Below, in pieces: positions 1 through 7,613 of a stretch of DNA of 52,787 bases (the first letter of the stretch is position 1; every line of letters starts with the position of its first letter). The translations under genes were made by a program, and so were the position numbers. A model generated the notes under the pieces. It ran no database searches and was not told the origin of the DNA. It saw only the letters and a program-made list of their open reading frames with translations. This stretch comes from Sphingobium sp. Leaf26 (GTDB lineage: Bacteria; Pseudomonadota; Alphaproteobacteria; Sphingomonadales; Sphingomonadaceae): the NCBI RefSeq assembly GCF_001421665.1, contig NZ_LMKV01000010.1:1-52787 (forward strand), in the 5' to 3' direction.

Positions 1-107
1 TCAACAAACTCAAGCGCTTTCGAAGGATCGCCCTGCGCTGCGAGAAAACCATCTCTGCCTTCATGGGCTTCGTCCATCTCGCGTGCGCCATGATCTGGGT
101 ACGGTGA
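1..107 (+). CDS. IS5-family transposase, C-terminal end (partial)
   Basis: The frame is open from the left edge and stops with TGA at 105-107. The 34 visible residues contain FNKLKRFRRIALRCEKT and then HLACAMIWVR. This matches the characteristic C-terminus of IS5-group DDE transposases (NKLKxFRRIATRYEKT, then HLAxxxIW). Only the last tenth of the protein lies in the window, so catalytic residues cannot be checked. The reading frame is on the plus strand and is embedded antisense in what would be the 3' part of the neighbouring protease gene, consistent with insertion of the element there. Family assignment is from remembered motif similarity. Confidence 0.82.
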   Translation, partial: NKLKRFRRIALRCEKTISAFMGFVHLACAMIWVR

Positions 108-120
108 ATGCAGACAGAGC
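1..120 (+). mobile_element. Right end of an IS5-type insertion sequence
   Basis: The element contains the transposase C-terminus and a short tail ending near 120. The tail gaatgcagacagagc (106-120) is followed by CTAG (121-124), a target type used by some IS5 subgroups. The left end and its matching inverted repeat lie outside the window, so the exact boundary is inferred. Protease-like coding sequence resumes at about 125. Confidence 0.6.
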
Positions 121-910
121 CTAGAGGTCGTTCGAACCGCACCCCACCAAACTCTGCATGGTCGGCGCGAACAATCCTGCCAATCCCTCCGCTGCCGCCG
201 ATACCACTCGACCCTTGTGGAGCGAACGGGCGTGCATCGTCCCACAATCTCAGACGTCGGCCATGATCATAAGACAGTGAAATCGCCCCCGGCGCGCCCG
301 TGTCCAGCAGACAATCGAACGCCTGACCATTCACTGCGACCTCGCCATACAGGCGTGGCGATGCACGGTTTCTATCGTTCATATTACTGCGAATGGCTTT
401 TTCTATCTTCACAAAGCCGCTGCGTTCGGGCCGTCCGTCGGGGTAAACACGCCATTGACCTGCCTCAATGTCCAAATCGCCATCCACAGCGGTTAACATA
501 CCCGCAGCCAACGCGCCGCGAACCCGCGCGCCAAAACCGCCCGTCATCCCCGCCATCGATACCGTCGCCTGTCGCGCGCCACCGCCAAAGACCACGTCGC
601 GCGCCATATAGGTGCCAAGTATTGCGCGGCCACCAATACCTCGCGCGCTCACCGTGCCCGTAACCTGCAACTTTAGTTCGCGTGCCAGCTCGTCCTCGAT
701 CATGCTGGTGGCCCCGCCGGTATCGATCAGGAAAAGATACGGTCCTTTGCCGCCGATGGTAATCGGCATCACAACGCGTCCGTCCACCAATCCGATGCGG
801 CTGACAATGACACGGTTGCCAGGTGCACCGGAATCCTGCGAAAAACATCGCGGTGCCACGCCTGCTACGCCTGCGCCCGCCATCGCCACCAGCATGTCCC
901 GTCTGTTCAC
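121..910 (-). pseudogene. Retropepsin-like aspartyl protease, truncated by IS
   Basis: Minus-strand frame starting at GTG 910, with GGAGG eight bases upstream. It begins MNRRDMLVAMAGAG, a twin-arginine or lipoprotein-like leader. Two aspartyl-protease half-sites are visible: LIDTGG with D63, and LLDTGA with D203. Each is followed by the hydrophobic-glycine pattern (for example GIGGRA) expected of duplicated retropepsin-like bacterial proteases. About 263 residues remain before the coding sequence runs into the IS5-type element at about 121, so the C-terminal tail is lost or displaced. The frame stays open to base 2, but the added residues are antisense to the transposase. It is called a pseudogene because of this interruption, though both catalytic aspartates are present and a folded product is conceivable. 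Confidence 0.72.
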
Positions 911-1218
911 AGCAATGTCCTCCACAGCCTAATGATCCATCAGCCGTGCTGACCATAGAGTATGAGACGCCCATGACCATAAGTAACTGACCTTGCTTCG
1001 GTAGCTATGGCTCTTCAAGCAATCATCGGCGTAGATGATGGCTCGGCTCCAAGTGGAACTAAAAACGCGTCAGCCAATATAAGGCGATCTGTGGCACATA
1101 AAGTGGCGCATGCCGTCACGGCTGTCAGCAGGTGTTCCGTAAGTGTCCGCCATTGGAACGTTCGACAGGAGCTTGAACAGCCATAAGTGGTCGATGGGCG
1201 CCCGCCCGCTTTTCCCTG

Positions 1219-1449
1219 CCGAAAATCACATGAAACGCGCCGGTCCGTGCTGGCGGTCGCGGCCAGGTGCCAGATCAGCGCCGATGCCCCCTGAAGGAAA
1301 ACCCTGCCACCGGCGTTGTCGGACACTTTCTCAATCCGACGGTGATTTTCGGACATTCCACGGGATCACAGGACCGCGCAATTCCGTGCACGCCGGATTT
1401 TCGGCGGAGCCGCGTGGCGACTGGCTGAGATTCATGTGATTTTCGGACA
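1219..1449. repeat. Clustered gattttcgg repeats, possible IS-end remnant
   Basis: The 9-mer gattttcgg occurs at 1344-1352, 1396-1404 and 1438-1446. Two of these copies extend to the identical 14-mer gtgattttcggaca (1342-1355 and 1436-1449). An inverted copy, ccgaaaatc, lies at 1219-1227. Repeated short transposase-binding sites at element ends are typical of IS21-family elements, but no transposase gene is present here. The 930-1570 stretch contains no gene that I can support. It is best read as an old IS terminus or solo end. Confidence 0.45.
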
Positions 1450-1571
1450 GCGCAAAACTGCCGATCGTATGCCCCTCGGTACACGCGCCCTAAACAGGCC
1501 GTTCAAACCAATTGTGCCTTCCCCCATTGCCCGTTCCAGTCAGGGAAGCCCGCATATAGCGGAGACATGCC

Positions 1572-1619
1572 TGTAAAAAGAATTTGACAGGCCATGTTGC
1601 CTGTATAATTCTTTTTACA
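1572..1619. promoter_or_regulatory. 48-bp nested palindrome, likely operator/promoter
   Basis: Arm tgtaaaaagaatt (1572-1584) is the exact inverse of aattctttttaca (1607-1619). Inside, acaggc (1587-1592) mirrors gcctgt (1599-1604) about the same centre (1595.5). TTGACA lies at 1584-1589 and TATAAT at 1604-1609. The 14-base spacer is short for one sigma70 promoter, so these may not pair. The site abuts the first gene of the small membrane-protein/XRE set and is the obvious candidate operator for that regulator. Confidence 0.62.
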
Positions 1620-1633
1620 TGTTAGAGGGTCGC

Positions 1634-2026
1634 ATGGCTATTACGGCAAGGCAGTGGAAAATCGGAATTGCTGCGATTGGGGCGATATCTGCCGCCACTA
1701 TTGGCGGATTTCTGATCGGCGTCATCCCACGATATCTGACCCCAACGTGGGGCGGTGTACTGGCAACAACGGTACTAATCGGCGTGTTTCTGGCTTCGTT
1801 GCCGCGCTGGCATAGGCTGGATCATATGCAGCGGGATAGCCGTCTCGTGAGCTGGTATTGGGGCGGAGGCTTTGGCGGGGGTCTTGGCCTGGTGCTGGCG
1901 CTAATGTTCGCCGGGTTCCGCAGTCCACTTTTCGCTGGCGCGGCGTTGATCTGGTTGCTCCAGTTTACGGGCTATGCCTTGGCACGCCTCCGGTGGTGGC
2001 TCGCTCACCGATCAGAAGCAGGATGA
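1634..2026 (+). CDS. Small integral membrane protein
   Basis: 130 residues beginning MAITARQWKIGIAA. Four hydrophobic segments can be seen, at roughly residues 7-28, 38-55, 75-95 and 97-115, with basic loops between. I do not recognise a family. The start at 1634 is preferred over the in-frame ATG at 1619 because AGAGGG lies just upstream of 1634, while 1619 falls inside the palindrome. The stop overlaps the start of the XRE regulator (ATGA), so the two are translationally coupled. This pairing of a multi-pass membrane protein with a minimal XRE repressor is a common bacterial arrangement, but the role is unknown. Confidence 0.7.
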   Translation: MAITARQWKIGIAAIGAISAATIGGFLIGVIPRYLTPTWGGVLATTVLIGVFLASLPRWHRLDHMQRDSRLVSWYWGGGFGGGLGLVLALMFAGFRSPLFAGAALIWLLQFTGYALARLRWWLAHRSEAG

Positions 2027-2238
2027 GGAACCGGCTGCGCGAGGAGCGGACTGCACGCGGCTTGAGCCAAGGCGAGTTGGCCGAGCGTATGGATGTGTCT
2101 CGCCAGACAATAAACGCCGTTGAGGCGGACAAATACGACCCGTCCTTGCCACTTGCGTACAAACTGGCGGCATTTTTCGAGATGCAGGTCGAGGCTCTGT
2201 TCCTCAATCCCTTTAAACCAGAGACGGGTTCGAGATAA
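2023..2238 (+). CDS. Minimal XRE-family transcriptional regulator
   Basis: 71 residues, essentially just a helix-turn-helix. The recognition region reads GLSQGELAERMDVSRQTINA, followed by VEADKYDPSLPLAYKLAAFF, the classic Cro/CI-type pattern of the short YgzD-like regulators. It begins at ATG 2023, overlapping the preceding membrane-protein gene by four bases. It probably binds the large palindrome at 1572-1619 and represses its own operon; this is inferred from proximity and symmetry. The ending FLNPFKPETGSR is typical of this subgroup, which stops soon after the DNA-binding fold. Confidence 0.9.
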   Translation: MRNRLREERTARGLSQGELAERMDVSRQTINAVEADKYDPSLPLAYKLAAFFEMQVEALFLNPFKPETGSR

Positions 2239-2243
2239 TTATC

Positions 2244-2552
2244 ATGTCAGATGCCGCCCTGATCTTGACAGCTCTGCTCCTTGGGTTGGTCATCTATATC
2301 GCTATTCCGCCACTCGTGGCCTTTACCCGACAGCACCCTGAGCGGAGGTTAATCTACAAGCTAAGCCCCCTGTGCCTGCTGTCGCTCATTCTGTGGCTGG
2401 TCCTCGTTGCCTGGGCCTTTACCGGCCAGCGGAACGACGCAATTATCTCGCGATACGTATCGAAGCTGCGGGGAGACAACCGACTTCCGCTGGCAATCAC
2501 GCTGCTTGTCCTACTTGGACTGGCCGGGAGCCTGCTCCCGCTCATGCGCTGA
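2244..2552 (+). CDS. Small membrane protein, superinfection-immunity-like
   Basis: 102 residues with three hydrophobic stretches: near the N-terminus (about 5-27), the middle (about 43-60) and the C-terminus (about 83-100). The core has VAFTRQHPERRLIYKL followed by LVLVAWAFTGQ. This resembles the pattern of the superinfection immunity domain family (an RKHP-like turn, then a hydrophobic stretch ending WAFT), but the match is partial. It starts five bases after the XRE gene and is likely in the same transcript. A phage-exclusion role is only a suggestion. Confidence 0.6.
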   Translation: MSDAALILTALLLGLVIYIAIPPLVAFTRQHPERRLIYKLSPLCLLSLILWLVLVAWAFTGQRNDAIISRYVSKLRGDNRLPLAITLLVLLGLAGSLLPLMR

Positions 2553-2559
2553 TCCGCTC

Positions 2560-2790
2560 GTGGAATGGGTCATTGCAATTGGGCTGACCATTGTCCTAGC
2601 TGCCGCGTTGCCACGCGCAATCGTTGCAGCCAAGAAGTCCGTCAGGGGTAATCGCAGAATGGCGGGGGTGGCGCTTTCGATTGGGCTTGCGTTCTCGTTT
2701 CTCCACGACCCGCGCAAGCAAGAGGTAATCGAGAACATCGCCAAGCGGGAAAGCGACGATGCGGATCGTGACCACCAAAGCGGGCTGTAA
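2560..2790 (+). CDS. Small membrane protein
   Basis: 76 residues from a GTG start at 2560, eight bases after the preceding stop: MEWVIAIGLTIVLAAALP and on. One strong N-terminal membrane segment is followed by a basic stretch (AKKSVRGNRR), a second weakly hydrophobic segment (VALSIGLAFSFL) and a charged tail. No family recognised. The start is chosen because the frame upstream overlaps the neighbouring gene and no ATG lies nearby. Position in the cluster suggests cotranscription. Confidence 0.5.
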   Translation: MEWVIAIGLTIVLAAALPRAIVAAKKSVRGNRRMAGVALSIGLAFSFLHDPRKQEVIENIAKRESDDADRDHQSGL

Positions 2791-2918
2791 GCCTAACCGC
2801 GTTCTAGGCAGTCCACCGCATCCTCAGCATTTACGAATGCGCGAAAATCAGGCATTACCCGTCGTCAGCTTGCGACCTTCTGGCACCATGCTATCTGTCG
2901 GGTCGAAAGGACCGACGC

Positions 2919-3275
2919 ATGATCGTTACCATCTTGACCACTGTCATAGGGCTGACAATGATCGTGCTGGCCGTTCGCACCAACTCCCGGTTTCGGCAAG
3001 AGCAGAAGCTTCCCATGCAGTGGATGCTTTCGCGATCACGACCCCTTTCCAACACGGTGATCTGGTCCGCCCCCCGCATTCTTGCTCTCAGTCTCATTCC
3101 TGCTCTGGCGATCGTCGTCCTGGCGCTGTTCGCAATTGGCTCCATGATTTTAACACCGAGACCCGGGCAGGAAGGGATGGTGATCCCATCCCTGATATTC
3201 ATTGGGGGCATCTTCCTCGGAGCTCAAATTTTGCACCTTCGGCTGATTGAGAAAACTTTGCACGGCGCGGAATAG
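2919..3275 (+). CDS. Small integral membrane protein
   Basis: 118 residues with hydrophobic segments at about 1-19, 50-75 and 87-105, separated by positively charged loops (RFRQEQKLPMQW and SRSRPL). AAAGGA lies seven bases before the ATG, a good ribosome site, so I trust the start. It is the last of the run of small membrane proteins, separated from the previous gene by 128 bases, and may have its own promoter. Family not recognised. Confidence 0.65.
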   Translation: MIVTILTTVIGLTMIVLAVRTNSRFRQEQKLPMQWMLSRSRPLSNTVIWSAPRILALSLIPALAIVVLALFAIGSMILTPRPGQEGMVIPSLIFIGGIFLGAQILHLRLIEKTLHGAE

Positions 3276-3942
3276 CGTTCGAGCCGTCGCTGTTACACGG
3301 AAATCAGGTGTTTTTCAGAGGCCTCCGCTACCGGGATTTTGTCGACAGCGCGGCAGCCGCAATGATTATCACGGCGCCGCTGGCCATCCGGCATGGCAAC
3401 CGGCAGGTTTATCCGAAACCCGGCACTCACCGTCGTGCGCAGGAACGGCAGATTTGTCCCACGACTCCGTGTTCGCTTGCGGTAGCAATCGACCCTTCCC
3501 GGTCGCTCAGCGGTCATTGTTCACGCCCTAGGTGCAGACCGTCAGCTATCGCACCGTCTCATGGCAAATGTCGATGCCACGTTCGCACGGAAGATCTTCG
3601 ACGTTTCGCGGCGATGGGAAGAAGCGATGCACATCATCACGACGCGGCTGATCACCTCCGAGAATGAGTTGAAATAACGAAACGGGCTGGCAGCGGACTC
3701 GGTCATACCGGCCGGTTAGCGCGTTTCAGTTTCCTTGACCGTGGCCTATAGGATGCAATACGCCCCGGTCGCGCTTCACTCCAAACGAATGCACCCATTA
3801 ATTCACTGCCACCAAGTATGAAACCTTCAATTGATGAATTGAAGTGCCATAACGGGTTTTCGGGCTTGTGAGGACGGCCATTGGTCCGCCCAATCACCAA
3901 CTTCTTAAAGCTGGTGAAATTGCTTTGACAGAGCAAGCACAA
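3276..3942. other. Gene-poor stretch, possible decayed DNA
   Basis: No open frame here shows recognisable protein features. A 38-residue frame at 3561-3677 (MANVDATFARKIFDVSRR and on) looks like the end of a longer protein or an IS-associated fragment, but I cannot identify it. The stretch separates the membrane-protein run from the MarR-controlled operon. Confidence 0.4.
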
Positions 3943-4476
3943 TCACTCGATACCAGCTTCTTGGGCTTCACTCACGCCGATAACCACTATCTCCAGCACG
4001 CGCGTCGCGAGTTCCATCTCTTCTTTGCTCAGTTTGGCAAATACCGTGGTTCGAATCTCTGACAGAACGGGCTGAACTTGCTCGACGACCGCCATGCCCG
4101 CCGGCGTGATCTCGATGTAGCGTGATCGTTTGTCGTTCGGGTTTTCCGTCCGGCGGATCAGACCGTCGGCCTCCAGAGAATTCAATGTTCGGATCAGCGG
4201 TGGCCATTGAATGGCGAGGCGGGCCGACAAGAGCGACGTGGTGACCGGCGGCGGTGCAACGCTCAGGACGAAGAGGGTCTGCCATCGGGATCGGGACTGG
4301 CCCGTGGCCGCCAACATGCGATTTTCGACATGCGTTCCCCAACGACGGGCCGACAGCGACAATATCCGGGTCAGCCGGAATTCGACGTCATCGCGCGATC
4401 CTTCGGGAAAATAGGCGCGATATTGCGGCGTAGTGCTATCGAACGGATCGGCTGGATTCGGATCGTCGGAGGCCAT
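3943..4476 (-). CDS. MarR-family transcriptional regulator
   Basis: 177 residues. The winged helix-turn-helix lies at about 75-135: TTSLLSARLAIQWPPLIRTL gives the recognition helix, and DKRSRYIEITPAG is the wing with the conserved D-R. The N-terminal 35 residues (PNPADPFDSTTPQYRAYF) are an extra tail not typical of MarR. It is divergent from the TonB-receptor/dioxygenase operon, whose first gene starts 185 bases away. The perfect tatgta/tacata palindrome in that gap (4605-4622) sits over the operon promoter, so the protein most likely represses the operon until an aromatic ligand binds; this is inferred from arrangement. Confidence 0.93.
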   Translation of the reverse strand: MASDDPNPADPFDSTTPQYRAYFPEGSRDDVEFRLTRILSLSARRWGTHVENRMLAATGQSRSRWQTLFVLSVAPPPVTTSLLSARLAIQWPPLIRTLNSLEADGLIRRTENPNDKRSRYIEITPAGMAVVEQVQPVLSEIRTTVFAKLSKEEMELATRVLEIVVIGVSEAQEAGIE

Positions 4477-4595
4477 GTCATTCCCATCGCAAAGGCGGAA
4501 CAGTGGATTTCAGTCCGCAAGCCGTTCTTAGCGGCGCTGATAAACAACTGCAAAATATCAGGTTTTCCGCTCATTTTTTCCGTGAAGGGAGGACG

Positions 4596-4624
4596 TTGAC
4601 AATCTATGTATCACGGTACATAAA
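4596..4624 (+). promoter_or_regulatory. Operon promoter overlapped by a MarR-type operator
   Basis: A -35-like TTGACA (4596-4601) is followed 17 bases later by a weak -10 CATAAA (4619-4624). The inverted repeat tatgta (4605-4610) / tacata (4617-4622), with a 6-base centre, lies between and over these elements, a good position for a repressor. The downstream receptor gene starts at 4662. Confidence 0.6.
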
Positions 4625-4661
4625 TTGTGCAGAGGCCGCAGCAGAAGGCCAGGAGAGGGAA

Positions 4662-7589
4662 ATGAAGATGCGATTGAGCACCCAGCGCCTGCGCGCAAAC
4701 GCGAGTGTTTTGGCCATGATCGGGGTAGCGATGGCGCTGCCGACCGGTGTCGCCGCACAGGAGTCTGCCCCGGCCGATCCGCCCACTGCCCCGCAATCCG
4801 TCGTTACCCAGGCGACCGAAACCCCGTCCGGCCCCTTGCCTGTAACCGACATCGTCGTGACGGGCACCCGCCTGGGTTCCAATTTCAATGCCCCCACGCC
4901 CGTTACCTCGATCGGTGCAGAACGGCTCGATGCGCTCGGCATTACCAATGTCGGCGAAGCATTGAATCAATTGCCCAGTTTCCGCGCATCCAGCGGTCCG
5001 GCGGCACAGGCCAATCTGGGCGGCAATATCGGCGCGCGTCTGCTCGACCTGCGTGGTCTTGATCCGCAGCGCACGCTCGTTCTGGTCGATGGCAAGCGGT
5101 TCGTGCCCAGCACGACGCAAGGGTCTGTGGACACCAACCTCATCCCGTCATCGCTGCTGCGCACGGTCGACGTCGTGACCGGCGGTGCGTCGGCGGCCTA
5201 TGGTTCGGATGCCGTCGCGGGCGTCGTGAACTTCATCCTAGACCGGAAGAAGGAAGGTCTGGACGGCGAATTTGCCGCCGGCATGTCGCAGCGCGGCGAT
5301 GACGGCAATCTGTTCTCCAGCCTGTCGGGCGGCATGAGCTTTGGCGATCGGGTCCATGTGATCGGCGCGGTGGAATATGAAAAACTCGAAGGATTGGGCA
5401 CCTGCACGAGCCGTAGCTGGTGTGACAGTCAGACCTTGATCCTGGGCAATACGCCGGGTGCTGGCGGCCTGCCTGCCAACCTGATCGTCGGCGGGGTCAA
5501 TACGTCGACCATGTCGCCGGGCGGCCTCATCAACCGCTCCTATAATGCGGCCGGTCAGGTGATCGGCACGACGGGAACCGATCCGCTGCGTGGCACCAAA
5601 TTCCTGGCCGACGGAACGCCGGGCCAGTTTCAATATGGCACGCTGGTCGGTCCGCTGTTCATGCTCGGCGGTGAGGGGCAGGGGCGTAATGGCTTCATCT
5701 CCGCCCTGCGGCTCAAGGTGCCGCTGGAGCGCGTATCCACCTATGGCGCGCTCACTGCCGAACTAACCGACGATGTGACGCTGACCGCCGATGTCTCCTA
5801 TGGGCGGGTCAAGGGGACCGTCGACGGCGCGATCTTCCGCGACTTCAACGGGACTTTGCTAGGCCGCATTAAGCGCGACAATCCCTTCATCCCTGCCGCC
5901 GTCGCATCGACGATGGACGCCAATGGCGTCGCCTCCTTCATCCTGGGCAAAGCCGCGTTCGACCTTGGTCCCGGCCGGGCGACATCGACGACCGAAACCT
6001 ATCGCGGCGTATTGGGCCTTGAGGCGAAGCTGAGCGACAGATGGACGGTGAACGGCTTCTACCAATATGGCCGCACCAATTTCACGCAACGCGCGACGAA
6101 CCTGGTCAATCAGGCCAATCTTCTCAAAGCCGTGGATGCGGTGCAGTCCGGTGGACAGACCGTGTGCCGGGTCAATGCCGATGGCATTGCCAGCAATGAT
6201 GATCCTGCGTGCGTCCCCTTCAATCCGTTCGGGGAGGGACGCTACAGCCAGGCATCGGTCGGCTATATCACCGGTAACGGCCTGCAACATACGGTCAACG
6301 AACAGCATGTCGCGGGCGTGGACCTGCGCGGTGAACTATTCGACCTGCCTGCCGGCCCGGTGACGGTCGCGGTGGGCGCAGAATATCGCCGGGATACGGT
6401 GGATGGCACCGCTGATCCGATCTCTGCGGCGAACGGCTTCTACTCGCTCAACGGGTCCGCTCTGTCGGGTGGCGTGACGGTGAAGGAATTGTTCGGCGAG
6501 ATTGCCGTCCCGGTGCTGCGAGACTCTTCGGTCGGCTACGCCCTCGACCTCAACGGCGCGGTCCGGCGTACCCATTATAGCACGACGGGATCGGTCACGA
6601 CCTGGAAGGCGGGCCTTGTTTATGAGCCGGTCGAAGGCGTTCGGTTGCGCGCCACCCGGTCGCGCGATATTCGTGCGCCCAACATTTTCGAACTGTTCGG
6701 CCCGCAGACGTTGCGCTCGATTGGCCTGTCGGACCCGCTCAATGGCGGATTGCAGACCAACCCTTTCGTCATCACCGGGGCCAATCCCGATCTGTCCGTG
6801 GAAAAGGCGGACAGCTGGACGGCGGGCTTCGTCATCGCGCCGCGCAGCGGCCTGTTGCAGCGGATGCGCCTGTCGGTCGATTATTATGACATCAAGGTGG
6901 AAGACGCGATCGGTGCGCTTGGCGCGCAGACATTGGTCAACCGGTGCGCGCAAGGGGCCACCAATTTCTGCAGCCAGATCACGCGCGACGCCAATAACCA
7001 GATATTGCAGGTGCGCGACGTCATCCTCAATTCCAACGCGCTCAAGACCAGCGGCTATGACATCGAGCTGCAATATCGTCAGCCGCTGGGTAACTGGGGC
7101 GAGTTGAATGCGCAATTTATCGCGAACATCACCAAGGAACTGACCACCGTCGATGCCTTGGGCGCTGTCGATCGTGCTGGTCAGACCGGCGTGCGCACCG
7201 GGACGATCCCCGGCGTGCCCGATTATGTCCTGGATGGCGTGCTCACCTGGACGATCGGGAAATTTCAGCTGACCGGCCACGGCCGTTATATTCCTTCTGG
7301 CATCTACTGGACGAATTTCGTCGGACCGGACCAGGATGGCTATGCCGTCACTGCACCAAACAGCGTCGACAATAATAATGTGCCCAGCCGCTTCTATCTC
7401 GACATGACGGCGCGTGTGAATGTCGATGCCGGCAACGGGCGGACCTTCCAATTGTTCGCCACGGTGAACAATCTGCTCGATCGCGATCCGCCCGCCATGC
7501 CCGGACCATCGGGCGGCACCAACCAGATACTGTTCGATCCGGTCGGTCGCGCGTTCAAGGTCGGCGCGCGCTTCCATTTCGGTGCATAA
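4662..7589 (+). CDS. TonB-dependent receptor
   Basis: 975 residues. Outer-membrane beta-barrel that would import a bulky or scarce substrate using TonB energy. The start at 4662 follows AGGAGAGGGA and gives a signal peptide (MKMRLSTQRLRANASVLA, then cleavage near VAAQES); the open frame extends further upstream but over the operator. The plug is clear: DIVVTGTRLGSNFN, DLRGLDPQRTLVLVDGKR, GGASAAYGSDAVAGVVNFIL. The C-terminus ends in a barrel strand with an aromatic near the end (KVGARFHFGA). First gene of a six-gene operon with an MFS transporter 24 bases on, so it most likely brings the operon's substrate across the outer membrane. The ligand is not evident from sequence. Confidence 0.95.
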   Translation: MKMRLSTQRLRANASVLAMIGVAMALPTGVAAQESAPADPPTAPQSVVTQATETPSGPLPVTDIVVTGTRLGSNFNAPTPVTSIGAERLDALGITNVGEALNQLPSFRASSGPAAQANLGGNIGARLLDLRGLDPQRTLVLVDGKRFVPSTTQGSVDTNLIPSSLLRTVDVVTGGASAAYGSDAVAGVVNFILDRKKEGLDGEFAAGMSQRGDDGNLFSSLSGGMSFGDRVHVIGAVEYEKLEGLGTCTSRSWCDSQTLILGNTPGAGGLPANLIVGGVNTSTMSPGGLINRSYNAAGQVIGTTGTDPLRGTKFLADGTPGQFQYGTLVGPLFMLGGEGQGRNGFISALRLKVPLERVSTYGALTAELTDDVTLTADVSYGRVKGTVDGAIFRDFNGTLLGRIKRDNPFIPAAVASTMDANGVASFILGKAAFDLGPGRATSTTETYRGVLGLEAKLSDRWTVNGFYQYGRTNFTQRATNLVNQANLLKAVDAVQSGGQTVCRVNADGIASNDDPACVPFNPFGEGRYSQASVGYITGNGLQHTVNEQHVAGVDLRGELFDLPAGPVTVAVGAEYRRDTVDGTADPISAANGFYSLNGSALSGGVTVKELFGEIAVPVLRDSSVGYALDLNGAVRRTHYSTTGSVTTWKAGLVYEPVEGVRLRATRSRDIRAPNIFELFGPQTLRSIGLSDPLNGGLQTNPFVITGANPDLSVEKADSWTAGFVIAPRSGLLQRMRLSVDYYDIKVEDAIGALGAQTLVNRCAQGATNFCSQITRDANNQILQVRDVILNSNALKTSGYDIELQYRQPLGNWGELNAQFIANITKELTTVDALGAVDRAGQTGVRTGTIPGVPDYVLDGVLTWTIGKFQLTGHGRYIPSGIYWTNFVGPDQDGYAVTAPNSVDNNNVPSRFYLDMTARVNVDAGNGRTFQLFATVNNLLDRDPPAMPGPSGGTNQILFDPVGRAFKVGARFHFGA

Positions 7590-7613
7590 GACGCAGGAGA
7601 GGGACGAGCCAAG

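Noticed and set aside
465..980. 171-residue minus-strand frame
   Set aside because: Overlaps the protease gene in another frame. The protease frame has two DTG motifs and a ribosome site, while this one has Cys/Arg/Trp-rich nonsense composition.
1007..1186. 59-residue plus-strand frame (MALQAIIGVDDG and on)
   Set aside because: No ribosome site and no family resemblance; probably chance in the IS-scarred region.
1584..1609. TTGACA and TATAAT as one perfect sigma70 promoter
   Set aside because: The spacer is 14 bases, too short for a normal promoter, so the pairing is doubtful even though each box is perfect.
3561..3677. 38-residue frame (MANVDATFARKIF and on)
   Set aside because: Looks protein-like but has no ribosome site and no identifiable family; kept only as a remark on the gene-poor stretch.
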